Positions 1 to 8,467 are shown, numbered from the stretch's first letter. The stretch: DNA of 64,000 bases from an uncultured Mucilaginibacter sp. (GCA_903864275.1 CAIPFE010000008.1:152989-216988), one strand, 5' to 3'. A program made the numbers and translations. The notes: a model not told the origin generated them from the sequence alone.

Positions 1-29
1 TCAACCTGATTCAAATCACCTTTTCGAAT

Positions 30-98
30 GACACATGTCATGTGTCCGCTTCTGTTATGAAATTAATTTAGTACTAATGAAGTGATTACAATAATCAC
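30..98. promoter_or_regulatory. Two inverted repeats upstream of first barrel gene
   Basis: GACACATG-T-CATGTGTC (30-46) is a perfect 8-bp inverted repeat with one central base. GTGATT-N5-AATCAC (82-98) is a second one with 6-bp arms. Both lie in the 175-bp leader before the DUF5777 gene at 176. The second recalls Crp/Fnr-type sites, but its spacing matches neither CRP nor FNR. A regulator-binding role is inference only. Confidence 0.35.
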
Positions 99-175
99 AA
101 CGATAATAAATTCTTAATTATTAACACTTGACTGTAGTTATTCAAGGCATTTAAAACAATTTAAAAACAACTCAA

Positions 176-1174
176 ATGAAAAAACACATTACTTATTCAT
201 TATCAATTTCAGGCTTGGTAGGAGCTTGCTTATTGATCGCCCTCAGTTTTAGCCCGGGCACTTTGATGGCACAAGACTCAACCGCACCCGCTCATGGAGC
301 TAAAAACAAACCTGACGTTAAAAAAACTGCGGCCGCAAAGGACTCATCCGTCGCGGAACCTGTTTTAAAAAAGAACCCTTATGTAAAAAATACATTCGAA
401 GGGAACTATATAATAGATAACCAAACTGTAATGGTGCCCGTTAAGGGAACCTTTGAATTTGTTATTCAACACCGGTTTGGTACGGTAAATAATGGCTTTA
501 GCGATCTCTTTGGCCTCTTTTTCGGAGCGAATATCAGGTTTAGTTTCAATTATGCACCGGTTAATGATTTGCAAATTGGATTTGGTGTAACCAACGAAAA
601 TATGCAGGTTGACCTGAACCTGAAATATGCATTGTTAAAACAAAGGAAGGACGGCTCAATGCCGGTGAGTATTACTTATTTCGGAAACGTAGCGATGGAT
701 ACCAGGAAAATTGATAGCACAAACCTTTTTGTAAACGTTTCTGACCGTTTAAGCTTTTTTAGCCAGGTCATCATTGCGCGAAAGTTCAGCGATAACTTTT
801 CCCTGCAAATAAGCCCGAGTATATCAGCATTTAACAATCCTGCAGGTTACCTGGATGTTAACGGCAACCAGGATCCAAAATGGAACGGTGCTCATTTTTC
901 GATCTCAGCGTCCGGAAGGTATAAAATAGCTGACGGGACAGCCCTCCTTGTAAACTATGATCAGCCGCTTGCACAGCAACCAGGTACGGGTAATAGCCCA
1001 CATCCTAATTTAAGTTTTGGGATAGAGTTTAAAACAAGCGGCCATGATTTTGAGATATTTATGGGTAATTATAGTTCCCTAATTCAGCAGAACAATAATA
1101 TTTACAATCCGACTGATTTTACAAAAGGACAATTTTTGATTGGTTTTAACATTTCGAGATTGTGGAATTTTTAA
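176..1174 (+). CDS. DUF5777-like outer-membrane beta-barrel protein (copy 1)
   Basis: This is a 332-residue exported protein. A signal peptide (about 1-33, ending LMAQ) is followed by a K/A-rich low-complexity linker (34-65). The rest alternates polar and apolar residues, as expected of beta-strands, and the last strand ends FNISRLWNF, the C-terminal Phe typical of outer-membrane barrels. The core motif FEGNYIIDNQTVMVPVKGTF is shared with the proteins at 3582 and 7490, so the three are clear paralogues. I assign the DUF5777 barrel family by recognition; its function is not established. This copy stands alone, whereas the other two end three-gene cassettes containing small haem lipoproteins. 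A role as porin or anchor for envelope electron-transfer proteins is inference from that context. Confidence 0.8.
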   Translation: MKKHITYSLSISGLVGACLLIALSFSPGTLMAQDSTAPAHGAKNKPDVKKTAAAKDSSVAEPVLKKNPYVKNTFEGNYIIDNQTVMVPVKGTFEFVIQHRFGTVNNGFSDLFGLFFGANIRFSFNYAPVNDLQIGFGVTNENMQVDLNLKYALLKQRKDGSMPVSITYFGNVAMDTRKIDSTNLFVNVSDRLSFFSQVIIARKFSDNFSLQISPSISAFNNPAGYLDVNGNQDPKWNGAHFSISASGRYKIADGTALLVNYDQPLAQQPGTGNSPHPNLSFGIEFKTSGHDFEIFMGNYSSLIQQNNNIYNPTDFTKGQFLIGFNISRLWNF

Positions 1175-1332
1175 ATTAGCGGCAGTATTGAAAACAGCTG
1201 ACTTGAACCAGTGCGTCTATTCAGAAAAGGTGTCTTATAAGCACGCCAGCCTTTATACCTTCGCTCAATAATCGAATCGTTCTAATAGCGCATAATCGAC
1301 AGGCTAACAAATATTTCTTTATGTTAAAGCAG

Positions 1333-1367
1333 AAATCCGTTTGTCCCGGCAAACGGATTTTTCTTTT
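1333..1367 (+). terminator. Rho-independent terminator
   Basis: AAATCCGTTTG (1333-1343) pairs perfectly with CAAACGGATTT (1350-1360) around a 6-nt loop, followed by TTCTTTT. It lies about 160 nt downstream of the first barrel gene, which implies a long 3' UTR or a small RNA ending here. The rest of the 1175-1802 gap holds no convincing gene. Confidence 0.75.
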
Positions 1368-1749
1368 AATGCCCCTGGTGTATTGTAATTCATATATAGT
1401 AAAGCACGAAATTTCCTGGATACTAAGATGTATCGGTTCGCAAGCTGTTTTGCGGCAACCGGCGCATGTGTGAATGATATAACTTATTTCCAAAATAATG
1501 TAACATCAGCCTGCATGATAGTACCCACCTTTATGTTTTAATTATTGGCTTCCAGGCTTGATATACTTAGATGTTATAAGAAATGATAAAAGGATGCCCC
1601 TGGCGGCCGATATCTTATGATTGGCGCTAAAAGGGTTTGAGAAAAAGTTGGGAAATGTAATACTTAATTTTCGCTATTTACGGGTTGGCATCCCGATTCA
1701 TATCATTTTTTATAGTGACATCCGGCATATTTCCCGAATAATTTGGGGG

Positions 1750-1757
1750 TAGTTTTG
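1750..1757 (+). promoter_or_regulatory. Candidate -7 box (TAGTTTTG) for EB_dh operon
   Basis: TAGTTTTG matches the Bacteroidota -7 consensus TAnnTTTG and sits about 45 nt upstream of the ATG at 1803. No clear -33 TTTG is seen at the expected spacing. A start of transcription near 1764 would exclude the longer reading frame that begins at 1743 and supports the 1803 start. Confidence 0.45.
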
Positions 1758-1802
1758 CCCACGAAAAAGAAATTTAATAAAATTAACAATAAAACTACCA
1801 CT

Positions 1803-3134
1803 ATGAAAATTTTTCAACACAAACAATTCTGGATAATAACAACAATGATCTGCGTATTAGGATATGTGGTTAGTTGTACCAAAAAAGACCAGGTTATTAT
1901 TAATAACCCGGTAACCAGCACCTCAACTTTAGTATCGGTAAAAACAACAACTGCACCTACTATTGACGGACAAATAGACGCGGCATGGAACAATGCGCCA
2001 AAATTGAATATTAATCCAACTGTGCCTTATCCGGGCAATGGCCTTTTTTTTGGGTATAATGGTGATTCCTATCCAGCTACCCTCCGCTCAATGTATGATG
2101 ACAAATACATTTATTTTTTAGCAGAATGGGCGGATGCCGGTAAAAGTGTTTATGTAGCTACATGGTACTATAATCCCCAAAAGCAACTTTGGGCCCAGGA
2201 GGGCACCAGTAACACCTATGATGTTAACGGTAACCTTACAAGAAATGGTTTTGGCGAGGATAAATTCGCCATGTTGTTTAATATAGACAAATCTACACCT
2301 TTATTCGCATCGCAAACCTGTTACGCATCCTGCCACATATTTACCCCTTATACAGATTTCTCGGTTACGCCTGCCGTTGCGGTATCAAATGCAAACGAGG
2401 GCAACCACTACACCAATGGCGCTGAAGAAAAAATTGATATGTGGTGGGGCCATTTAAGCCGGGACGTTATATTTAATCAAATAGACGACGAATACCAGGA
2501 TTGGGCCGGTGGCCCGGCCGTAACCAATTTAGCTGGTGGTTCTGGCAATGGCCGCCATGTTAATGGTATTACTGTATCTGGTGCGTCAAAAACATGGCCT
2601 TATGCCCCAACCTATACTCCTGTTCCGCCACAGGGTGCCTTGAGTAACAAACAATCATTAAAATTAGACGGAACCGGCGCTAAGGTAACTGTTCCGATGT
2701 GGGTTATCCCCGGTGGTAGCAACTATTATTACATCTTAGCTGCCGATACTTTATCAGGCGGCAAGGCAGCTAAAATTACTGGCGTCAGTTCTACCGGGAT
2801 ATTAACTTACAATGGTGGTACAATTGATCCGAATTCCGGCACCGACTATCTAAGAGCAGGTGATCCGGTTACTGGCGGCGACGGTCCGAAATGTTTTCCA
2901 AGTTATATAGCGTCTCCTTTAATTGGCGCACAGGCCAACATTACCGCCGGTGCAGTTTATACAGGTTCGGGTTGGGTTGTAGAATACAAGCGTTTGTTAA
3001 AAACCCCTGATGTATTAAAACAGGATGCCGATTTTTCAAGCCTGGAGGATCAACCCTTTGGATTTGCGATCTGGAATCAATCAAACAATCAACATGGTAT
3101 TCAACCATACCTGACATTGACATTTAAGAAATAG
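1803..3134 (+). CDS. EB_dh-type haem-binding lipoprotein
   Basis: A 443-residue lipoprotein. The N-terminus has a hydrophobic segment ending in a lipobox (YVVSC, Cys25). DGQIDAAWNNAP starts a beta-sandwich like that of the ethylbenzene dehydrogenase gamma subunit (EB_dh) and CBM9-like domains, with typical later motifs (MYDDKYIYFLAEW, WWGH). It carries C-Y-A-S-C-H at 173-178, a CX3CH variant of the c-type haem motif. EB_dh domains bind haem b in known dehydrogenases, so this could be an envelope haem carrier, but haem binding is inferred. It is the first gene of an operon with the CX4CH lipoprotein (36-nt gap) and a DUF5777 barrel. ATG at 1803 is chosen because it begins a normal signal peptide; upstream residues are charged and unlike one. 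Confidence 0.75.
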   Translation: MKIFQHKQFWIITTMICVLGYVVSCTKKDQVIINNPVTSTSTLVSVKTTTAPTIDGQIDAAWNNAPKLNINPTVPYPGNGLFFGYNGDSYPATLRSMYDDKYIYFLAEWADAGKSVYVATWYYNPQKQLWAQEGTSNTYDVNGNLTRNGFGEDKFAMLFNIDKSTPLFASQTCYASCHIFTPYTDFSVTPAVAVSNANEGNHYTNGAEEKIDMWWGHLSRDVIFNQIDDEYQDWAGGPAVTNLAGGSGNGRHVNGITVSGASKTWPYAPTYTPVPPQGALSNKQSLKLDGTGAKVTVPMWVIPGGSNYYYILAADTLSGGKAAKITGVSSTGILTYNGGTIDPNSGTDYLRAGDPVTGGDGPKCFPSYIASPLIGAQANITAGAVYTGSGWVVEYKRLLKTPDVLKQDADFSSLEDQPFGFAIWNQSNNQHGIQPYLTLTFKK

Positions 3135-3170
3135 TATTCAACTGTTTCAAACAATTAAAAGAAAAAGATC

Positions 3171-3569
3171 ATGTCAAAGAAAACAATAGGAATGGGATTG
3201 ATTTTGCTTGCTTCATTTATCCTTGTAATGATCAGTTGTACTAAAACTACCACAGTTCCGATAGACAACACGCCTGCCATTACAACAACGGTAACCTTTG
3301 CCAAGGACATTCAACCGATATTGACAAAAAGTTGTGCAATAAGCGGATGCCATAGTGGGTCCGTTGCACCAAACTTATCTGCTGCAACGGCCTACAATGC
3401 TTTGGAAAATGGAAATTTTATCAATACAAGCACACCTAAAAGCAGCGACGTGTATTTATGGCTTACAGGAAAAAAAGCGATACCTATGCCCGCAGGGGCC
3501 CCAAATAATCCATCAAATATAAACGCATTAATGCTGGCCTGGATTACCCAGGGCGCTAAAAACAATTAA
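3171..3569 (+). CDS. Small CX4CH haem lipoprotein (copy A)
   Basis: A 132-residue lipoprotein with lipobox MISC (Cys23). The mature part has KDIQPILTKSCAISGCH, where Cys55, Cys60 and His61 form CX4CH rather than the usual CX2CH. The segment resembles small cytochrome-c-like domains of Bacteroidota and Planctomycetes, and the C-terminal IPMPAG could supply the distal Met ligand. It aligns with the protein at 7084, which has the same cysteine positions (55 and 60). The next gene, a DUF5777 barrel, starts 12 nt downstream, so co-expression is very likely. Covalent haem attachment through CX4CH is possible (known in some multihaem cytochromes) but not shown here. Confidence 0.7.
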   Translation: MSKKTIGMGLILLASFILVMISCTKTTTVPIDNTPAITTTVTFAKDIQPILTKSCAISGCHSGSVAPNLSAATAYNALENGNFINTSTPKSSDVYLWLTGKKAIPMPAGAPNNPSNINALMLAWITQGAKNN

Positions 3570-3581
3570 AAGAAACCACTC

Positions 3582-4607
3582 ATGAAAAAATACGATAAAC
3601 ATTCATCATCAATTGCGGGCTTTGCAAGGTCCTGTTTATTGATCGCGCTGTGCTTTGCCTTCGTTAATGTGATTGCACAAAGTAAAGCAGCAAAAGACAC
3701 AGCGGCTGTCACATCGGCAGGTAAAAAGAAAACATCCTTAAAAAAAGCCGATAAGGTACAGGGCACTGCCACAACACCCGATACAACAGCTGCAGCTCCT
3801 GCCGGTAAAAAGAAATCATACGTAAAAAATACGTTTGAAGGGAATTTCATAATTGATAACCAAACCGTTATGGTACCCATTAAAGGAACATTCGAATTTG
3901 ATATCCAGCACAGGTTTGGTACAGTAAATAACGGCTTTTCGGACTTGTTCGGCCTTTTCCAAGGGGCGAATATGAAACTCGGGTTCAGTTACACACCTGT
4001 TAGCAATTTACAGGTTGGTTTCGATGCTACTAATGAGAATATGGAAGTCGATCTTAATTTGAAGTATGCCATATTAAAACAAACTAAAGATGGTTCGATG
4101 CCCTTAAGTGTTACTTATTTTGGAAATGCCATGGCCGACACCAGGAAAAAGGATGCTAACACCGTATTTGTAACCGTTAGCGACCGTTTTGCCTACTTTA
4201 ATCAAATTATTATTGCAAGAAAGTTCAGCGATAAATTCTCATTGCAGGTAGCACCAAGTTATACCCATTTTAATGATTTGCTGGGTTACCAGGATGCCGC
4301 CGGAAATGTGAAGCCAATTTTTAACAACGACAATTTTTCAATCGCTGCATCGGGCAGGTATAAAATATCCGATGAATCGTCAATTATTGTAAACTATGAT
4401 CAGCCGCTTACACAAAACCCGGCCAATAATCCGCGACCAAATATCAGTTTTGGGATAGATATGCGGACCAGCGGCCACGATTTTCAAATATTTTTCGGCA
4501 ACTATAGTTCATTAATGCCTGAGAATAATAATCTCTTCAACCAAAATGATTACCGGAAAGGCCAGTTTTTGATTGGCTTTAACATCTCAAGGTTGTGGAA
4601 TTTTTAA
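3582..4607 (+). CDS. DUF5777-like outer-membrane beta-barrel protein (copy 2)
   Basis: A 341-residue paralogue of the proteins at 176 and 7490. A signal peptide (1-30, ending VIAQ) is followed by a Lys/Ala/Thr-rich linker with two similar PAGKKK/SAGKKK stretches. The conserved core (FEGNFIIDNQTVMVPIKGTF) comes next, and the protein ends in the same terminal strand FNISRLWNF. It is the last gene of the cassette EB_dh lipoprotein - CX4CH lipoprotein - barrel, and a strong terminator follows. An outer-membrane location is supported by the terminal Phe; any transport or electron-conduit role is inference. Confidence 0.8.
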   Translation: MKKYDKHSSSIAGFARSCLLIALCFAFVNVIAQSKAAKDTAAVTSAGKKKTSLKKADKVQGTATTPDTTAAAPAGKKKSYVKNTFEGNFIIDNQTVMVPIKGTFEFDIQHRFGTVNNGFSDLFGLFQGANMKLGFSYTPVSNLQVGFDATNENMEVDLNLKYAILKQTKDGSMPLSVTYFGNAMADTRKKDANTVFVTVSDRFAYFNQIIIARKFSDKFSLQVAPSYTHFNDLLGYQDAAGNVKPIFNNDNFSIAASGRYKISDESSIIVNYDQPLTQNPANNPRPNISFGIDMRTSGHDFQIFFGNYSSLMPENNNLFNQNDYRKGQFLIGFNISRLWNF

Positions 4608-4639
4608 AAATGAAATAAATAGTTTTTCTGGAAAAGGTT

Positions 4640-4700
4640 GTCCCGGGCTTTTAGATGCTGAGAGTATTTAACATCAAAAGCCCGGGGCACTTTTAATTAT
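4640..4700 (+). terminator. Rho-independent terminator after cassette A
   Basis: CCCGGGCTTTT (4642-4652) pairs perfectly with AAAAGCCCGGG (4676-4686), followed by TTTTAATTAT. It closes the EB_dh/CX4CH/barrel transcript. Confidence 0.8.
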
Positions 4701-4822
4701 AGGCTAATGTATAATCCTGGAAGAAGCATGGAAATGAATCCTCCACTTTACTTTAATTTCATATTGATGGCTTTTACCGGTAATGTTTTTAGCTTTACAA
4801 GTAAAATTGCCAATTTTAAAAA

Positions 4823-5437
4823 ATGAAGAAGCTTTTAATACTTGTGCTTTCGTTTGTCTTGTTTTCCTGTGATAATGGACCATCTGCTGCTGCATACGTT
4901 GCTGAAGGTAATAAAGGCTTAATCCATAAACTGCCATATCGTGAAGCCTTGGCTGAATACAATAAAGCCATTGAGTTAAAACCCGATTATGCAGTGGCCT
5001 ATGCCGGCAGGGGGCAATTAAAGATCAAGATGCATGATTTTTTTGGTGCTATGAACGACCTTCAAAAAGCCCTGTCTTTAGATCCTAAGCTTACCGGACT
5101 TTACTATTTTATAGGGCTTGCAAAAGAACAAGTTGGCGATCATGCAGGTTCACAGGTTGCCTATACAAAAGCCATTGCGCTCGAACCCAAAAATGCACAG
5201 GCTTATGCTGCCAGGGGTTTTGTGCGGCAGATCCTGAAAGACCAAAATGGCACGCTCCAGGATTTTAACGCGGCGATAGCAATTAAACCCGATAGTTTCG
5301 CCGATGTTTACGTGGCAAGGGGACTGCTCAAGATTCAGATGAATGACAAAAGTGGCGGTTGTGCAGACCTGCACCAGTCATTGAAATTACTGCCGGACAG
5401 TATTACAAGGCATTACATTGAAATTAACTGCAGGTAA
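4823..5437 (+). CDS. TPR-repeat lipoprotein
   Basis: A 204-residue lipoprotein with lipobox LFSC (Cys16). Four tetratricopeptide repeats cover about 25-165, with the W/Y-A/G-P pattern (AEYNKAIELKPDYAVAYAGR and similar). A final degenerate repeat includes GGCADLHQSLKL, typical of Bacteroidota TPR lipoproteins. TPRs form a helical scaffold for protein-protein contact. It sits between the two electron-transfer cassettes but has its own leader of about 120 nt after the terminator, so a link with them is only positional. Confidence 0.75.
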   Translation: MKKLLILVLSFVLFSCDNGPSAAAYVAEGNKGLIHKLPYREALAEYNKAIELKPDYAVAYAGRGQLKIKMHDFFGAMNDLQKALSLDPKLTGLYYFIGLAKEQVGDHAGSQVAYTKAIALEPKNAQAYAARGFVRQILKDQNGTLQDFNAAIAIKPDSFADVYVARGLLKIQMNDKSGGCADLHQSLKLLPDSITRHYIEINCR

Positions 5438-5504
5438 TCTTTTCGTATTACAGGTTGGCGCGATTAAATCCGACGTTGCGCATCGTTAACAAGAATTTTA
5501 TAAT

Positions 5505-6029
5505 ATGGATGATAGTTTTTTCGCCTACCTGCAGCAGCTTGAAGTAATGGCTTTTTTTTCAGGTTATCCATTAATATATGCTACTGTTGTTGTTTTCGCG
5601 GGAAACCAGCATGAGAAAAATAACTTTAAAACCAGGGCCACTTCGCTTTTGCCTTTTGCATACGCCCTTGTGGGAACATTGTTCCTCGGGTTTCAATTAA
5701 GAAAATTATATCCTGATTATTCTGTTGAACATTTAAAATTGACAATGCAGCAGCCTTTGCTGATAATATGGGGACTTCTCTCCTTGCTTTTCTGGGTACC
5801 GGCCCTGGCCAAAAAGAGGGTTTTAAGCCTGATCCACAGTCTTGTCTTCTTCTTTTTTTTAATAAAAGATCTATTCTTACAATTTTTTAACCCGTCTGCG
5901 AATAATGATATTATAAAAAATGACATGAGAATATATACCAATAGTCTTCTTTTAAACCTGGGATCCGTTATAGTTATAATATTATTATCTCTTTTTTATA
6001 CTTACTATAAAAAACCTCTCAGGTCCTAA
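5505..6029 (+). CDS. Hypothetical integral membrane protein
   Basis: A 174-residue protein that I do not recognise. It has four or five hydrophobic segments (about 14-32, 46-63, 84-101, 106-126, 146-166) and a basic C-terminus (YYKKPLRS). There is no signal peptide, catalytic motif or Cys pair. It lies 67 nt after the TPR lipoprotein on the same strand and could be co-transcribed. A small GC hairpin with a U-run follows it, which supports a real transcript end here. Confidence 0.6.
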   Translation: MDDSFFAYLQQLEVMAFFSGYPLIYATVVVFAGNQHEKNNFKTRATSLLPFAYALVGTLFLGFQLRKLYPDYSVEHLKLTMQQPLLIIWGLLSLLFWVPALAKKRVLSLIHSLVFFFFLIKDLFLQFFNPSANNDIIKNDMRIYTNSLLLNLGSVIVIILLSLFYTYYKKPLRS

Positions 6030-6039
6030 ATTCTACAAT

Positions 6040-6059
6040 TCGCCAATCCGGCGATTTTT
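6040..6059 (+). terminator. Short rho-independent terminator
   Basis: TCGCC-AATCC-GGCGA followed by TTTTT, 11 nt after the stop of the membrane protein gene. Confidence 0.6.
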
Positions 6060-6106
6060 ACTAGTAATTCTGTCAAGACTCCAATCCTTTCCGGTAGATC
6101 AATGGT

Positions 6107-6151
6107 ACATGCATACATATATTATAATAATTATAATATATGTATGCATGT
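6107..6151. repeat. Perfect 45-nt palindrome
   Basis: Two 22-bp arms (6107-6128 and 6130-6151) are exact reverse complements around one central A. The arms are A/T-rich at the centre and begin ACATGCATACATAT. It lies about 125 nt upstream of the YceI-like gene. It could be an operator or a cruciform; it lacks a GC stem and U-run, so it does not look like a terminator. It is not part of any coding sequence: the frame reading through it gives a meaningless run of Ile. Confidence 0.85.
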
Positions 6152-6276
6152 TAGTGGATAGAAAGAATATGCTTCACGTCATTTTATTGTATGCGTTAGA
6201 TCATGGCAGTGTCAAATTCAACAGGATACTTTTGTTGTGTAAATATTTAATAACTAATCATTTTAAAAATACATTT

Positions 6277-7065
6277 ATGAAATTACTTGACAACAAAATG
6301 CTGATGGTTCTTTTGATACTGATCAGTGGCGGTGTGTACATAGTTGGGTGCACCCACAAAAACGAACCGGTCCCCGCTTCGGTATCAACCGGGACCGTGA
6401 AAACAAACCACGGCAACCATATACACCTCGCAGGTTTAACCAACGGCGACAGTACCCAATGGAAATTGGACCAGGTTCACAGCAATGCTACATGGTCAAC
6501 TGCTTTTGACGGGGTAGCCGCGCCACTTACCGGACGTTTTAACTCATTCGGGGTAGCAGACGTAAGCTCTGCAGCGCTTCAGACAAATTATGTTACAAAA
6601 GGCCAGCCGCTGCCAGATACCTCGTGGGCATTTTATGAAAATGTACCTGCAAAAACACATTTTGCCGGCTATGTCCAGATCAACACATCCAACACCGGCG
6701 AGCCGGGCCGTGATGGCGGCTGTTTTCTTACTACTATGGGAACGTCCCCTATCGTAGCCGGCACACAGAACCTTACAGTTACCAACGTTGCCTATATCAA
6801 AACAACTTCGGTGGAGTTTGACCCGGCCGGTAACGACTACCTGGTAACATTTAACTTCACCTGGAAAGGTATGTTAGGCGCACCACTTACCGAATCAATT
6901 ACAGGTAAATTAACATATGTTCCCGAAGCGGCTGTTTCGACTACCGAAAGTTATATGGGCCTGGAATTCCAGTTCCAGTTTAATTGCCGGGATTATGGCA
7001 TTACCGCCACTGATATTGGATCCACAATCACCGTTGACCTCAATATGAACTTTAATAATAAGTAA
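6277..7065 (+). CDS. YceI-like lipoprotein
   Basis: A 262-residue lipoprotein with lipobox YIVGC (Cys25). The mature part opens with WKLDQVHSNATWST and a later GRFNSFG, typical of the YceI lipocalin-like fold, which binds polyisoprenoid or quinone-like lipids in characterised members. It heads the second cassette: the CX4CH lipoprotein follows after 18 nt, then a DUF5777 barrel. It therefore takes the place that the EB_dh lipoprotein has in the first cassette, which suggests a cargo or redox-partner role. The ATG at 6277 is chosen because it starts a normal lipoprotein signal; the longer frame runs through the palindrome at 6107-6151. Confidence 0.75.
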   Translation: MKLLDNKMLMVLLILISGGVYIVGCTHKNEPVPASVSTGTVKTNHGNHIHLAGLTNGDSTQWKLDQVHSNATWSTAFDGVAAPLTGRFNSFGVADVSSAALQTNYVTKGQPLPDTSWAFYENVPAKTHFAGYVQINTSNTGEPGRDGGCFLTTMGTSPIVAGTQNLTVTNVAYIKTTSVEFDPAGNDYLVTFNFTWKGMLGAPLTESITGKLTYVPEAAVSTTESYMGLEFQFQFNCRDYGITATDIGSTITVDLNMNFNNK

Positions 7066-7083
7066 TCACAGAAAGGAATCGTT

Positions 7084-7467
7084 ATGAAAAAAATAATATT
7101 ATTGGCAGGTCTATTTTTTATAATTGGAACCTGTTTAACCGGGTGCTACAAGGACGTTATTATACCTCCATCGGCTCAAAACCCGAACGCCCCACCGCAG
7201 GCAACAAGTTATAAAGCTGATATTCAGCCCCTTTTTACTGCCCATTGTGCACTTTCCGGCTGCCATGTGTCTGGCTCTGAGGACCCTGACCTGGAAGCAG
7301 CAGTATCTTACCAGAATCTTGTAAACGGCGGGTTTGTGAATACCCTTATCCCTAATCAAAGTACATTATATATTATGATCAACGGAGAAATGGAAGTACA
7401 CATTCCCAGTGCTGCCGACAGACAAAAGATATATGACTGGATTAGAACCGGTGCCATTGATAATTAA
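7084..7467 (+). CDS. Small CX4CH haem lipoprotein (copy B)
   Basis: A 127-residue lipoprotein (lipobox LTGC, Cys21). KADIQPLFTAHCALSGCH contains Cys55, Cys60 and His61, a CX4CH motif at exactly the positions seen in the paralogue at 3171. The shared segment YxxLxNGxFxNT supports common ancestry. It sits between the YceI-like lipoprotein and the third barrel with gaps of 18 and 22 nt, so it is clearly operonic. Role inferred: an outer-leaflet or periplasmic electron carrier. Unlike copy A, it lacks the PMPAG loop, and a possible distal ligand would be Met in INGEMEVHIP. Confidence 0.7.
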   Translation: MKKIILLAGLFFIIGTCLTGCYKDVIIPPSAQNPNAPPQATSYKADIQPLFTAHCALSGCHVSGSEDPDLEAAVSYQNLVNGGFVNTLIPNQSTLYIMINGEMEVHIPSAADRQKIYDWIRTGAIDN

Positions 7468-7489
7468 GTTACCTTAAAAAAACAAGAAC

Positions 7490-8467
7490 GTGAAACTAAA
7501 AATAAAATTACCAAACAGCCTGTTAACATTAGCCGTATCCCTGGTTAGTTGCCTGTTTTTACTTCAGACATCAACCCTATACGCACAGGATAGCACGGGA
7601 GTGGCCAAAGAACGAACCGCCCCTGTCAAAGCCAAACCGGTAAAAAACACTTTTGATGGCACATGGATCATTGACGACCAAACTGTAATTGTACCTGTTA
7701 AAGGAACATTTCAGATGGACATTATGCACAGATTTGGGACAGTAGGGAATGGCTACCAGGATTTAGATGGAATTTTTGCCCCGGCTAATATCAGGCTTGG
7801 CATAAACTATGCCCCCATCAACAACTTATATATAGGCCTCGGTTTTAGCAAAGATGATATGCTTTGGGATGGAAATGCCAAATATGCTATAATCAGGCAA
7901 ACAAAGGGAACATACCCCGTAAGTGTCACCTATTATGGCGATTTGGCCTATGACACTCAGTTTGACCCGGACCATAGCCTTTTTCCCCATACAACGGACC
8001 GACTAATGTCTTTTAACGAGATAATCATAGCCAGGAAGTTTAATGACAGGTTCTCTTTGCAAGTAGCTCCAACGCTATCGCATCAGAATGCAGTAAAGGG
8101 TTTCTATACGAAAAATGACAGTACCGGAACGACTGTGTTCCAGGATATGAGACATGATCAATTTGGTATTGCTGTAGCCGGAAGGTATAAAATATCGGAA
8201 ACTACTTCGATCATAATCGACTATGACCAGCCTATTACTAAAGAGCCTACTAATAACCCGCATCCAAATTTAGCTTTCGGGTTTGAGTTCACCACGAGCG
8301 GCCACACATTCCAGATATTTATGGGGAATTATCAACTGCTTAATCCTGAACATGACAGTTTCTTTAATGCAAACAACCCTTTTAGTTATACAGATGCCAA
8401 CGGTACCAAGGTTAAAGGAGGCCAATTTTGCGTCGGCTTTAACATCTCAAGGTTGTGGAATTTTTAA
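7490..8467 (+). CDS. DUF5777-like outer-membrane beta-barrel protein (copy 3)
   Basis: A 325-residue paralogue of the proteins at 176 and 3582. It begins with GTG and has a signal peptide ending TLYAQ, then a short Lys-rich linker. The core FDGTWIIDDQTVIVPVKGTF follows, and the C-terminal strand is FNISRLWNF. It is the third gene of cassette B (YceI-like, CX4CH, barrel) and the most divergent barrel copy. The cytochrome c gene starts 82 nt downstream on the same strand and may belong to the same transcript. Confidence 0.8.
   Translation: MKLKIKLPNSLLTLAVSLVSCLFLLQTSTLYAQDSTGVAKERTAPVKAKPVKNTFDGTWIIDDQTVIVPVKGTFQMDIMHRFGTVGNGYQDLDGIFAPANIRLGINYAPINNLYIGLGFSKDDMLWDGNAKYAIIRQTKGTYPVSVTYYGDLAYDTQFDPDHSLFPHTTDRLMSFNEIIIARKFNDRFSLQVAPTLSHQNAVKGFYTKNDSTGTTVFQDMRHDQFGIAVAGRYKISETTSIIIDYDQPITKEPTNNPHPNLAFGFEFTTSGHTFQIFMGNYQLLNPEHDSFFNANNPFSYTDANGTKVKGGQFCVGFNISRLWNF

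Noticed and set aside
82..98. CRP or FNR binding site
   Set aside because: GTGATT-N5-AATCAC does not have the N6 spacing of GTGA/TCAC (CRP) or the N4 spacing of TTGAT/ATCAA (FNR).
1221..1493. 90-codon minus-strand frame in the first large gap
   Set aside because: It runs antisense through the terminator at 1333-1367, has no family features and unusual composition (many Cys and Ile); most likely chance.
6109..6276. Upstream extension of the YceI-like reading frame
   Set aside because: It starts inside the 45-nt palindrome and encodes an Ile run; the lipoprotein signal begins at 6277.
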